Positions 37,888-46,310 of a DNA stretch of 64,000 nucleotides are shown in pieces. The notes beneath the pieces are model-generated. The model had not been told where the DNA came from. It did not search any database and worked only from the letters and a program-made list of their open reading frames with translations. The stretch comes from Lachnospiraceae bacterium (GTDB lineage: Bacteria; Bacillota; Clostridia; Lachnospirales; Lachnospiraceae), in the NCBI GenBank assembly GCA_021199655.1, contig JAJQHQ010000092.1, positions 1 to 64,000 of the forward strand. The letters run 5' to 3'. Both the position numbers and the translations under genes were made by a program. Each line of letters starts with the position of its first letter. The first letter of the stretch is position 1.

Positions 37888-38155
37888 ATCTACTGTAAAA
37901 GCGTCGTCAATGGCTAGTCTCGAGCCTTGCTTGCATGGCTAAGAGACTGGACATTAGACGGTCCTGCGTGCCAGTGGCACGCGTTTAGCACCGACCGAAG
38001 CGGAAGCGGAGATACCGGTGGTGATTGCGAGAGTTCCGAAGGAACGGAGCAATCAGCTTTTACATGTAGTAGTGCAGCGATAACCGCTGCATGGAAATTT
38101 ACTATAAAAGCGGGAGTGCGAAGCACAGAGCGATTGGCTTTTATAGTACATCAAC
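37888..38155 (-). ncRNA. Hairpin-rich spacer between jetB and jetC
   Basis: This stretch has no ORF but several nested inverted repeats. TACTATAAAAGC/GCTTTTATAGTA (38100-38148) encloses GTGC-GAA-GCAC. TGCAGCG-ATAA-CCGCTGCA lies at 38073-38091. GATTGCG...CAATC encloses GTTCC-GAA-GGAAC near 38022-38055. GCGTGCC-AGT-GGCACGC lies at 37966-37982, and AGTCTC...GAGACT encloses AGCC...GGCT near 37916-37948. CTACTGTAAAAGC (37890) can pair with GCTTTTACATGTAGTAG (38056). It could be two or three copies of an interspersed repeat or a structured RNA that splits expression of jetAB from jetCD. Confidence 0.5.
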
Positions 38156-38160
38156 CGTTA

Positions 38161-39309
38161 CTATAACTCAAAATCCTCCGGATACCGCCCCAGCATTTTT
38201 CCTGTCAAAGGCCAGATCACCACCTGGTGCGTCCTCCTCTCACGGGAAATAAAAGTCCACAGCTCCATCGCATCCATGACTTCCCGAACAAACTCTCCCT
38301 CCGGAAGCTCCCGGTAATTCTTCGGAAACCCGGCTCCATATTCTGCTTTTACAGATTTCAGCATCCGCTCAAACTCCGTCTGATCAACGCGAACGGTCTC
38401 CGTCACCGATAATTCCCAGGCTCTGATTCCCTCCGGGTGCTGAACCAGCTCCTGAATTTTTCCAAAACACAAGAGCAAAATATCAGAAAGGGCATTGTTC
38501 CCCGGAAAGACCCTTCCCATCCGGCATTCCTCTCCCATCAACAGATACGCGCTACTTTTGTGAATATGAACTCTGCAGTCAAACGTCTGCTCCAGGTCAT
38601 CCGCAAGACGTCTTCCATAATATTTCAGATATTCAAAGTCCTCCTCCGGGCAGTTTTCCCGGTACATTCCCGGTGTAAAAAGCAGGCGTTTGTAAACACG
38701 ATGCCTCCTTGCTATGCCGCGGTCTTCGTCCATCTCAAACCAGTCGCTCTTTTCAAAATCTTCCGGTGTCCCGTAGTCCATAATATCGCGGGAAAAATTT
38801 CTCATGAAATAACGGGAAGCGCCCGTGTTTTCATAAAGCACTTCCCCGGACTGTCCGTCCATGAACACATCGTCGCTTCCGTCTGTAATTTTTAAAATTC
38901 CCTGCGCCACAGCATAGCGCAGCACGCGGATCAGGCGGCGGCGTGTGGTGTAAACCGTCCAGTCAACAGCGCCGCCCAGTTCCGGCATATTCGCCGCCAG
39001 ATAATCTGTCAGCTGAGACAGGATAAACTGTTCCTCCGCGTCCCGATCCTCCAGAAACATCAGCAAAATACAGAAAAACGCGTATTCCTCTTTCGAAGTA
39101 AATTCTCCGATGCCCATAAAGCTTTCCGGATCCGCCGGAATCTTTTCCATTTTCACAAGCAGAGAATTCTCAACAATCGAACACCCCAGCTTTTCCGTCG
39201 CAAAAGGGCGCAGTTCCCCGATGGAATCCCGCACACGATAGTACGCTTCCTTATCCTCTGATTTCAATATCCACCGCCGATTCAGCAGCAGCTCCAATTC
39301 TTCCCGCAA
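38161..39309 (-). CDS. jetB: Wadjet JetB, MukE-like subunit (TIGR02678-like)
   Basis: A 382-residue winged-helix-type protein like TIGR02678, the MukE-like subunit that with JetA holds the JetC heads and contacts DNA. The N-terminal pattern LLLNRRWILKSEDKEAYYRV then RDSIGELRPFATEKLGCSIV agrees with family members, and LFTPGMYRENC and PEDFEL near the end also fit. The start is TTG, 8 bases after AGGAGG; an ATG 3 bases after the same site belongs to another frame. It lies 86 bp after jetA and 300 bp before jetC. Confidence 0.88.
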   Translation of the reverse strand: MREELELLLNRRWILKSEDKEAYYRVRDSIGELRPFATEKLGCSIVENSLLVKMEKIPADPESFMGIGEFTSKEEYAFFCILLMFLEDRDAEEQFILSQLTDYLAANMPELGGAVDWTVYTTRRRLIRVLRYAVAQGILKITDGSDDVFMDGQSGEVLYENTGASRYFMRNFSRDIMDYGTPEDFEKSDWFEMDEDRGIARRHRVYKRLLFTPGMYRENCPEEDFEYLKYYGRRLADDLEQTFDCRVHIHKSSAYLLMGEECRMGRVFPGNNALSDILLLCFGKIQELVQHPEGIRAWELSVTETVRVDQTEFERMLKSVKAEYGAGFPKNYRELPEGEFVREVMDAMELWTFISRERRTHQVVIWPLTGKMLGRYPEDFEL

Positions 39310-39395
39310 GTGTCATTCCTCCTCGGCACGGATGATTATCCGGCGGAATCTCTGCCGCCAGATTACATTTTCGTAACAGTTCCGCAGCGTAACTG

Positions 39396-40874
39396 CTATA
39401 AAGAAAAGAGAATCCGCAGGCGCGGCATTGTAAAAATCCCATCAGAGCATCGCACCACACAGCGTTCATCCGCATGTTCCAGATCCAGCGTAAACAACCG
39501 TCCGTCTTCTGTTCTGGCCGTATATCCATCGTCCTCCAGTGCATCCGAGAGCCACTTCAGCAAAATCTCCCGGACTCTCGGCTGAATGACCGGCAGCGCC
39601 GCAAAATCAATTGCGCCATCCTGTTCCAGACGTTCTACTTCCTGCCTGTCCTTTTGCATTTCCTGCAGCAGCCGTTCTCTTTCTCTCGCTTTTTCTTCCC
39701 GGGTATCCCGGATCGCACTGCGGTTCGTCTTTTCCTTATAAGAACGGATCCGCGGTTTCAGCAGAAATTCAGTCGGCTCTTCTTCATAAACGCCGACATT
39801 CATACTGTCCGTGTCCCGCTCAAAATCCCCTTTCAGATGAAACGGCCGTTCCAGCCCAAACACCATGGCAGACATCCGATGCGCTTCCTGCACATCCCGG
39901 CATTTCATAAAAATCTCCGCCACATGGCGGTATTCCTCTTTCCGGTTGGCACTCAGGGCATTCTTTTCACTCAGCTGCGCCGCATAACGGGTAATGCGAC
40001 GGATGATATCATTTGTCGCGTCAAACAGCTTTCCCGCCTCATTTTCTCTTCCTTCCTCCGACACAAACCAGTCCCGGATGCTCTGATAACGTCCGTAATC
40101 CCTTTCCTTCAGAAGCTCAGCGGATACCTCCGTATCCATCCGGGGAATCGAAAGCTCATATTCCACTGCCTTGCCGAGCACTTTTTCCACCACTGACGGA
40201 TCCAGCATTCGCAGACATTCCTCAATCACACCTACATTCCGCTGGAGTCCGCGGATAAAGCTTCGCAGATATTCCACCAGTTTATCCTTAAACACCAGAA
40301 ATTCTCTGGTCCGCATCATTTCTTCCGCTTTGACGCTGCTCAGATCGCGAATGTAATCCTGATAGTTCTGGTTCAGCCGGACAAAATCATTATTCAGATC
40401 ATTCCACCAGGTATAAACGGTATCCGCGCTTTCCTTTTCCATCTCTCCGAAGCGTTCCAGCGCCAGCCGTATCCGCTCCAGCAATGTCGGCTCCAGCGAC
40501 GCACCCTCGACCAGAAGGTTTTCCAGCCGCAGCACAAGCCGCTCAATCTCCACACTGTACTCTGACATCTGATAGCGAAACTTTTTGTTCCGGAATTCCT
40601 CAATGGAGGCCACCTTGCGCGTATCCTGAATCGTCACCAGATTCTTCCATTCCGTCAGTGCCGCCAGATCCTGCTGGCACTGTTCCATGCGGTAGTCTGC
40701 GAAGTACGGATCCTGCTTCATCTGGGCATAAACATCCTCCTGATACATCCAGTACCGCAGCTTTTCATAATTCTCAAAGAAGATCCGCATAATGCTCCGA
40801 TAGCGGTCCACATTATCCGCATTTAAATATTTTGTCTCCGTCAAAGGGCGGATGAGCTTATCCGATACCTGCAT
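39396..40874 (-). CDS. jetA: Wadjet JetA, MukF/kleisin-like subunit (TIGR02677-like)
   Basis: A 492-residue kleisin-like subunit resembling TIGR02677 in length and content. It begins LIRPLTETKYLNADNVDRYR, followed by a wing-helix-like region (KLRYWMYQEDVYAQMKQDP), long helices, and a C-terminal Arg/Glu-rich helix (RDTREEKARERERLLQEM). In Wadjet it bridges JetC heads and binds JetB. The ATG follows GGGAGG at 6 bases, only 12 bp after the ketopantoate-reductase-like gene, so the defence genes are probably cotranscribed with metabolic genes. Confidence 0.88.
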   Translation of the reverse strand: MQVSDKLIRPLTETKYLNADNVDRYRSIMRIFFENYEKLRYWMYQEDVYAQMKQDPYFADYRMEQCQQDLAALTEWKNLVTIQDTRKVASIEEFRNKKFRYQMSEYSVEIERLVLRLENLLVEGASLEPTLLERIRLALERFGEMEKESADTVYTWWNDLNNDFVRLNQNYQDYIRDLSSVKAEEMMRTREFLVFKDKLVEYLRSFIRGLQRNVGVIEECLRMLDPSVVEKVLGKAVEYELSIPRMDTEVSAELLKERDYGRYQSIRDWFVSEEGRENEAGKLFDATNDIIRRITRYAAQLSEKNALSANRKEEYRHVAEIFMKCRDVQEAHRMSAMVFGLERPFHLKGDFERDTDSMNVGVYEEEPTEFLLKPRIRSYKEKTNRSAIRDTREEKARERERLLQEMQKDRQEVERLEQDGAIDFAALPVIQPRVREILLKWLSDALEDDGYTARTEDGRLFTLDLEHADERCVVRCSDGIFTMPRLRILFSL

Positions 40875-40886
40875 AGGGAACCTCCC

Positions 40887-41795
40887 TTACCCCGCTAATT
40901 TTGCAGCGACTTTCTCATACTCCGGCATGGGCACCCCATATTCCTTACCCATCCGGACAACCTGATAGATCAGGCCGTCAATCTCCGACTGTTTTCCTGC
41001 CATAATATCACGCTGCATGGAAGTCGTCGCTTCCGGAGCCAGATCCGCCAGAATCTTTAAATTGGTATCTACCATATCCTGTCCAAAATCAATTCCCATG
41101 GCCTCCGCGAGTGCGACGATCTCCAGGATCATCGCCTTGAACATCTCCCGCGGCTCCCCTTCCGCCTGCACAGCTCTCGCCGCGCAATTGTAATAAAGGC
41201 CAACCGCGCCGATAGGAGACACATAGGAAAACTTCTGCAGCGCATCCCGCCGAATATTATCAGAAAGAATGCCGCGGATTCCGCTTTCTTCAAAGTCCCG
41301 GGCAATCTCCTTCAGAACCGGTCTGTATTCTTCCACACTGCGAACTCCGAATACGACGCGGCAGATCGCTCCATGCTGCTTCAGAATGCCGGGAGCCTCC
41401 ACATTCGCAGAAACATAAATACATCCGTCTGTCACCAGAATGCCGGGAAGCTCTTCCTGCATTTTCCCGCCGGTTCCATAGATATTCAAAATCGGGATCA
41501 CGACCGTGTCCGGTCCGGCCACTCTTCGAATCAGAGGATAAACACTGTCCAGCGAATATCCTTTTACGCAAACCAGAATCACATCCGGCTGTTCGTCATA
41601 TTCTTCCTCAGAGACTGCCTTCACAGGCAGAACCACCGTCTGTCCATTCCACACCTGATGAACGGTAAGCCCCTGTGCTTTCATGGCTTTCAGATGCTCG
41701 CCCCGGGCAATGAGCGTCACATCCTTTCCGCCTTCCGTAAGCTTATACCCCAGGATGCCGCCGGTCCCGCCGGCACCGATAATCATGTATTTCAT
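40887..41795 (-). CDS. 2-dehydropantoate 2-reductase family protein (ApbA/PanE)
   Basis: A 302-residue NAD(P)-dependent reductase of the ketopantoate reductase family. The N-terminal Rossmann loop MIIGAGGTGGILGYKL and the C-terminal helical domain with SYVSPIGAVGLYYN and the TSMQRDIMAGKQSEIDGL motif (substrate and dimer contacts) are complete. PanE makes pantoate for coenzyme A, but many paralogues have other substrates, so panE is not assigned. The start follows AAAAGGAGACACAAAACG. It sits 12 bp before jetA and 18 bp after the Nudix gene, in what appears to be one leftward operon. Confidence 0.9.
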   Translation of the reverse strand: MKYMIIGAGGTGGILGYKLTEGGKDVTLIARGEHLKAMKAQGLTVHQVWNGQTVVLPVKAVSEEEYDEQPDVILVCVKGYSLDSVYPLIRRVAGPDTVVIPILNIYGTGGKMQEELPGILVTDGCIYVSANVEAPGILKQHGAICRVVFGVRSVEEYRPVLKEIARDFEESGIRGILSDNIRRDALQKFSYVSPIGAVGLYYNCAARAVQAEGEPREMFKAMILEIVALAEAMGIDFGQDMVDTNLKILADLAPEATTSMQRDIMAGKQSEIDGLIYQVVRMGKEYGVPMPEYEKVAAKLAG

Positions 41796-41813
41796 CGTTT
41801 TGTGTCTCCTTTT

Positions 41814-42200
41814 CTACAAATCTTTCTCTATCATTCCAATCAGTTCGAGGTCTGCCGGCAGCCATTCCACACTGTACAATTCCTCCTTCGAAAGCCATCT
41901 TGCAGCCTCATGTTCCTTCAGCACCAGATCGCCCGAGACAACCTCAGCCCAGAAGCAGTTCATCGACAGATGAAATGTCGGATAGTCATACTCGACCCGT
42001 GTGATCTGCTCTCCTACTGCTATCACTGTATCCAGTTCCTCGCGGATTTCACGCATTAGCGCTTCCTGCTCCGTCTCCCCCGGCTCCACCTTTCCGCCCG
42101 GAAATTCCCAGCCATCCTTAAATTCGCCATAGCCTCGCTGGGTGGCAAATATTTTGTTTTCGTGCCGGATCACGGCGGCCACTACTTTTACGATTTTCAT
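41814..42200 (-). CDS. Nudix hydrolase, MutT-like
   Basis: A 128-residue pyrophosphohydrolase. The full Nudix box is present: GGKVEPGETEQEALMREIREEL fits G-x5-E-x7-REUXEEXGU. The N-terminus IVKVVAAVIRHENKIFATQR and the C-terminal WLPADLELI are typical of MutT-type 8-oxo-dGTP cleaning enzymes or CTP pyrophosphohydrolase. The start has only a weak ribosome site (GTGAGAAAGAA). It lies 38 bp after the DUF3786 gene and 18 bp before the reductase gene. Confidence 0.9.
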   Translation of the reverse strand: MKIVKVVAAVIRHENKIFATQRGYGEFKDGWEFPGGKVEPGETEQEALMREIREELDTVIAVGEQITRVEYDYPTFHLSMNCFWAEVVSGDLVLKEHEAARWLSKEELYSVEWLPADLELIGMIEKDL

Positions 42201-42238
42201 TTCTTTCTCACTTTTATACTCTGTACAACTTCAGCAGT

Positions 42239-42868
42239 TCACCCGGCATCCGCTTCCATCAGTTCTTTCAGCCTCTCCAGCACATGCCCCAGCACATAAT
42301 AGGTCGTCTCATAGCGCAGAAAATCCAGCGTATTTTCATCCCACATGAATTTCAGGCTCGCCGGAAATTCATCGTCTGACTCCCAGAACTGCAGCATCAG
42401 CGGAAGAAACGGAAACGGATGCAACAGATATGACACGTCCCCAATCTTCTGCTTTTCCCCGCCCAGAGTCTCGCAGGCCTTTCTAAGTTCCGGCAGCCTT
42501 CCGTCGAAATAATCCGCATATTTTCCATAAAGGTCATTGCCCAGGCCGGAGGACCGAACCGTGCCTTTCAGATCATTGACCTTCACAAATTGTCCGGACA
42601 GACGGCAGTCTTCCTTCGAGTCGCAGAGCACATCACAAATGGCAAGCACTTCATTAAAGCCTGCATGCTCCACATGTGTGAATCCGTCCGCTGTCCATTC
42701 GGTTCGGCCGGAACTGCGGTCAATGCGGTAATCCCGCCCCACAAATTCTATGTACAGGTACTGCCCATCATGTTTCAGATGAAATTTGTCGATCATATTC
42801 TCCTGATCATAGTTCAGAAACCGCCGCTCCGCATTGTCTCTTGTAATGTCATAATTGGATGATGCCAT
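42239..42868 (-). CDS. DUF3786 family protein
   Basis: A 209-residue protein resembling DUF3786, a family of anaerobes with unknown role, sometimes linked to metal or corrinoid metabolism. Seen here: GQYLYIEFVGRDYRIDRSSG, VLAICDVLCDSKED, and the C-terminal HPFPFLPLMLQFWESDDEFP, which is the family-like stretch. No signal peptide. It is possibly the first gene of the leftward operon that leads into the Nudix, reductase and jet genes. A hairpin of AGGTTAAAT/ATTTAACCT type lies between it and the upstream HipA-like gene. Confidence 0.7.
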   Translation of the reverse strand: MASSNYDITRDNAERRFLNYDQENMIDKFHLKHDGQYLYIEFVGRDYRIDRSSGRTEWTADGFTHVEHAGFNEVLAICDVLCDSKEDCRLSGQFVKVNDLKGTVRSSGLGNDLYGKYADYFDGRLPELRKACETLGGEKQKIGDVSYLLHPFPFLPLMLQFWESDDEFPASLKFMWDENTLDFLRYETTYYVLGHVLERLKELMEADAG

Positions 42869-42961
42869 ATTGTTTATCAGCCCTTCTTCTGGTGTGTCCG
42901 CCTTCCGCTTCTTTTAGTGGAACATATTTAAAGCCAGGTTAAATAATATTATTCATTTAAC

Positions 42962-44095
42962 CTACAGCCTGATATATAAACGTTTCCGATGCAGAATTCT
43001 GTCAATCTGCGTATTAACCAGATGGTCTAATACAGAAAGGCGTTCTTCAGGCAGGCCGTATTCCCGATTTCTGTTAAATTGAAACCCGGTCAGGTTTTGC
43101 AGATCCGAACGAATCTGCGGTGTAAGCAGGCCATGCGCGATTTCATTGAAATCTTCCCCAATTTTGGTCGGCCGTTCCGCCAGATAAGCATTCATATTCC
43201 GAAAATCATCTTCTTCCGCATAGGGCAGCAACGCCTGATTATGGTCGAACACTGGCGCCATTCCGGTAATTACCAGCGTATCCGTGTCAAACAACATCCC
43301 ATAATTTCCACGATGTCGATCTGTATTAATAATCAACGCATCCAGCACGACCATTCGTCGGAAATCATCGTCCGCACCATATTTCTCCATGTAGGAGAGA
43401 ATACCTTCCGGATCCAGAATATTCCTGGCCGCAGCGTGAATCGTCACAAATCCAGACTGTTCATCTGTAAAAAGCGGGCATCGGGAAACCAGTTTTCCCC
43501 GAAACATTTCAATCTGATAAGGCACATAAGACCGGCAAAACGCCGCCGCCACCTCACTTGCATACATCTCGGAATAGGGCTCCAATCCTGCATTTCGCGC
43601 CCCTTCAGATCCCTGCTTCATCAGGTAAATCTTACCATTCTCCCTTATCCAGCATTTTGCAAATGAACCGCTTGTACCAAATTCAGGGGAAGTAGTGGAA
43701 AAGCTTTCTCCATACAACCCACCTTCAAAAGCCAAATGCGCAATCGTCTCATCAAAATCGTTCCGAAAGAGAGAAACCCGATCCCATGTCAGATCAGACG
43801 CCGCAGGACGAATCCAGAATGTGTCATTCAAGTTCAACGCGTAGGTCACGCGAATATAGCCTTCCAAATCATAGCACCCGCACAAACGGAGAAGTTTCTC
43901 AATATGCGCCCGGTGTTTAGGTGCCTGACGTTGAGCAATCCACGACTGAATATCAGAAAATCCAATCGGCAGGAGGGCGCCGCTTTCACGGGAGATTTCC
44001 TCAAACTTCAGCGTTCCAAGTTCTGAACGATGCACCTGAAAGGTCAGAAGTTTTCGGTCTTTATTCATCAAAAAAAACGTGTTATCCAGAAACAT
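42962..44095 (-). CDS. HipA-like kinase family protein
   Basis: A 377-residue protein with the end signature of HipA-type Ser/Thr kinases: DALIINTDRHRGNYGMLF (catalytic Asp and metal-binding Asn) and ITGMAPVFDHNQALLPY. The N-terminal third is not the usual HipA N domain and may bind a different partner. The start MFLDNTFF is 8 bases after AGGAGG and is preferred over the ORF start 8 codons earlier. HipA kinases inactivate targets such as glutamyl-tRNA synthetase and are usually neutralised by a HipB helix-turn-helix antitoxin. No HTH gene is next to it, only a 35-codon ORF and an 11-bp iteron array upstream. Confidence 0.75.
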   Translation of the reverse strand: MFLDNTFFLMNKDRKLLTFQVHRSELGTLKFEEISRESGALLPIGFSDIQSWIAQRQAPKHRAHIEKLLRLCGCYDLEGYIRVTYALNLNDTFWIRPAASDLTWDRVSLFRNDFDETIAHLAFEGGLYGESFSTTSPEFGTSGSFAKCWIRENGKIYLMKQGSEGARNAGLEPYSEMYASEVAAAFCRSYVPYQIEMFRGKLVSRCPLFTDEQSGFVTIHAAARNILDPEGILSYMEKYGADDDFRRMVVLDALIINTDRHRGNYGMLFDTDTLVITGMAPVFDHNQALLPYAEEDDFRNMNAYLAERPTKIGEDFNEIAHGLLTPQIRSDLQNLTGFQFNRNREYGLPEERLSVLDHLVNTQIDRILHRKRLYIRL

Positions 44096-44207
44096 ATACG
44101 TTCCTCCTGATATATCCATTCGTTATTATAACGTCACTGAAATAAATAACAACACTTTTTGTCTTACCTTCCTTGTGTTAATGTTTCATTTATCATCTGT
44201 TTATTAA

Positions 44208-44315
44208 TCAGACCTCCTCACGAATCAAAAATGCTTCTTTTCCTGTTACTCTATCTAAATCGTCAATGATCGCCAGCATCTTCTTTTCAGCATTCTTCAT
44301 AAATCCGCCATTCAT
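44208..44315 (-). CDS. Possible 35-residue ORF before the HipA-like gene
   Basis: MKNAEKKMLAIIDDLDRVTG and a short charged tail; total 35 codons, below the ORF-track limit. There is no good ribosome site. It lies between the iterons and the HipA-like gene, so it could be a degenerate or minimal antitoxin partner, or not a gene. Together with the iterons and the promoter it fills the 350-bp gap at 44096-44445. Confidence 0.3.
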   Translation of the reverse strand: MNGGFMKNAEKKMLAIIDDLDRVTGKEAFLIREEV

Positions 44316-44321
44316 AACACG

Positions 44322-44410
44322 TTTTAACTCAATTCTAACTCAACTCTAACTCAACTCTAACTCAATTTTAACTCGATTACCGATTGAATTAAAGTCGAGT
44401 TAGAGTTAAA
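44322..44410. repeat. Five direct 11-bp iterons plus an inverted copy
   Basis: Five tandem units of YTYTAACTCAA (44322-44376; last unit ends CGA) are followed, after an 18-bp gap, by the inverted copy TCGAGTTAGAGTTAAA (44395-44410). The 11-bp period places each unit on the same DNA face. It lies directly upstream of the small ORF and HipA-like gene and probably is a regulator-binding array. Confidence 0.8.
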
Positions 44411-44445
44411 TATATCTGTCTTTTTCATCTGCGTTTCATAGAACC

Positions 44446-44958
44446 TTACCGCCGGTAGCGGAATCCATATTCTATTTTTAACCTTTCCCAAATTTCAAAT
44501 GCGACTGGACAGACGCCTACGGCATCCAGAACGCTGAACAGGCTTTGTAATCTTTCCGGTTGATTTGTATAGGGGTATTTTTTGCAGCTATCAGGCTTGC
44601 AGTCCCCCAAAATGCATTCTCCTGACTCGTTCATAAAATCGCATGGCATGTGGAGCGTGGCATAGTTTCCCTCTACGTCAAGCTCGGCTTTTAAATACTG
44701 CTCTTTAAAAACGTCCACACTCATTCCCAACTTATCCGCATCCTGCTCCAGGTCCTCTTCCGGTATGCTTCCAGCATATAATTTGCAGCAATTACGGCAT
44801 CTGCTGCAATCATAATTTTGAAACAATTCATTATGTAATCTCTGAAACTGCTCATCCAGCTTCTCCTCATCCGCATGAATCTTTAAGAATGTACGAAATG
44901 CCAGATTTTCATTTTCTTTTTTCTTTGATTGAAATTTCACTTCTCTTGGTTTTATCAT
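44446..44958 (-). CDS. YkgJ-type cysteine-cluster protein
   Basis: A 170-residue protein with the zinc/iron-chelating Cys pattern of PF03692: CSRCRNCCKLYAGSIPEEDL in the first half, then MPCDFMNESGECILGDCKPD and SCKKYPY. The family binds a metal cluster; its function is unclear. The ATG at 44958 follows GGGGTGAGGAC; a TTG start 5 codons earlier is less likely. It has a good promoter (TTGCAT-17-TATAAT) about 65 bp upstream. Confidence 0.85.
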   Translation of the reverse strand: MIKPREVKFQSKKKENENLAFRTFLKIHADEEKLDEQFQRLHNELFQNYDCSRCRNCCKLYAGSIPEEDLEQDADKLGMSVDVFKEQYLKAELDVEGNYATLHMPCDFMNESGECILGDCKPDSCKKYPYTNQPERLQSLFSVLDAVGVCPVAFEIWERLKIEYGFRYRR

Positions 44959-45021
44959 GTCCTCACCCCGCAAACATTTCCAATTAATACTTTTTCCGCT
45001 GTTCGTCTCTCATTTCCTCTG

Positions 45022-45050
45022 ATTATAGCTGCAATTTCTTCCAGATGCAA
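45022..45050 (-). promoter_or_regulatory. Promoter of the YkgJ-type gene
   Basis: Read leftwards, TTGCAT (45045-45050) and TATAAT (45022-45027) are spaced by 17 bp. Confidence 0.75.
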
Positions 45051-45131
45051 GTAAAGCTCACATTTAGCGGTCAGAATAGTCTCCTTTCTTTTCCAGTCGC
45101 CTGCAATACATTTATCGCCTTCCCTTATATT

Positions 45132-45354
45132 TCACGCCGCCTTCGCCTGCTTCAGGAAGCGATAAATCTTTGTCCCATCCGCTCTCCCGAACCGCTTCAG
45201 CGAGCCAAGATACAGATCCTTCGGCTTTTTTTCCGCTTCTGTCAGTTCAAAAATCTTCGCGACCTCATCTTCATATTCCGTATCCGCAAAAAGAGTCTCA
45301 ATCTTCTTTTTCCGGCGTTCTTTCCCGTCCTGCTACAAAGAGATTTTCGTTCAT
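45132..45354 (-). pseudogene. Frameshifted small gene
   Basis: A strong ribosome site (GGAGGGG, 7 bases) precedes ATG and MNENLFV, which then runs out of frame within 20 codons. The shifted frame continues as ERRKKKIETLFADTEYEDEV to GRADGTKIYRFLKQAKAA and a stop. One base lost or gained near GCAGGACGGG would join the two. Either a recent pseudogene, a sequencing error or a frameshift-dependent gene. Product not recognised. Confidence 0.6.
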
Positions 45355-45666
45355 CCGTCTGCCCCTCCTTTTTTACACGGCATTTAGTATATATTATATA
45401 TTATTAATATACTCATTTCAAGATACACCAGCTATTTAATTTTGTATACAATCTCTTCCGTCGTTCCTTGTTTGCAAAATATGTTATTGTTTTCCGGATG
45501 ATTCCTGTTCCATTATCATCTGCTCAGTTACACTTATCAGAACATGAATCCGGCTGCTTTATTATATTAGCATCAGGATGAATTACAGGATTTCTCGTAA
45601 CTGTTCAGTCCTTCACAGTTATGATTTTTCAAATTATTTCCGCAAATAAAATAATCAAAAATTATT

Positions 45667-45692
45667 GGGACGTTTTTGCGCTCTCATCCGTC
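45667..45692 (+). promoter_or_regulatory. Candidate ECF-type autoregulated promoter
   Basis: GGGACG and CGTC spaced by 16 bp, followed by TAATATATG, lie 20 bp before the sigma factor start. ECF sigma factors commonly read such AC-rich -35 and CGTC -10 pairs in front of their own genes. The upstream 45360-45660 gap shows no gene. Confidence 0.55.
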
Positions 45693-45711
45693 TAATATAT
45701 GAAAGGGGGAA

Positions 45712-46227
45712 ATGAGCATGGAAGAATTTGCTGAACTGGCTGAAAAGGCAGCCGGACATGATGCCGACGCCTTTACAGCACTGATGCAATCGCAGATGCA
45801 GAATATGTATAAAACAGCACGCGCGATCCTGGCGAATGAATCCGACATAGCTGATGCGATTTCCGAGACTATTCTCACCTGTTGGGAAAAGCTGGATCAG
45901 CTGAGCGACCCGGCCTGGTTTCGCACATGGATGACACGGATTCTGGTCAACAAATGCAATGACGTGATCCGGCAGGGAAAAAATCTATGCATGCCGGGGG
46001 AGGTGCCTGAGATATCCGCGGCGGATTCCGGATTTACAAATGCCGAATGGAACGAGGCGCTTGGCATGCTGGATGAAAAATACCGTCTGGTGCTGATGCT
46101 GTATTATGTGGAAGGCTATAAAACCAGTGAGATCAGTACAATTCTGGAAGTAACCGAAAGTACGGTACGCACACAGCTGGCAAGAGGACGTGAAAAGCTG
46201 GCACAGGCTGTTACAGGGAAAAAGTGA
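45712..46227 (+). CDS. ECF-type RNA polymerase sigma factor
   Basis: A 171-residue sigma-70 family factor of the extracytoplasmic-function group. Region 2 is MYKTARAILANESDIADAIS and WEKLDQLSDPAWFRTWMTRI; region 4 is MLYYVEGYKTSEISTILEVT followed by ESTVRTQLARGREKL, the recognition helix. It should direct polymerase to stress genes and its own promoter. AAGGGGG lies just before the ATG at 45712; the ATG two codons later is also possible. The next gene is its anti-sigma factor. Confidence 0.92.
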   Translation: MSMEEFAELAEKAAGHDADAFTALMQSQMQNMYKTARAILANESDIADAISETILTCWEKLDQLSDPAWFRTWMTRILVNKCNDVIRQGKNLCMPGEVPEISAADSGFTNAEWNEALGMLDEKYRLVLMLYYVEGYKTSEISTILEVTESTVRTQLARGREKLAQAVTGKK

Positions 46228-46310
46228 AAAGCCGCGCATGAAAAATCGCCCGGCAGAGAGGCGCAGCCTGCGAACTCAATGCAGGACAAATAAAGGAGGC
46301 AAATGCGCTT

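Noticed and set aside
37888-38155. Retron-type RNA, because of flanking inverted repeats
   Set aside because: No reverse transcriptase gene is nearby and the Wadjet genes do not need one.
44322-44376. Possible CRISPR-like array
   Set aside because: The units are contiguous 11-bp repeats without spacers; they are iterons.
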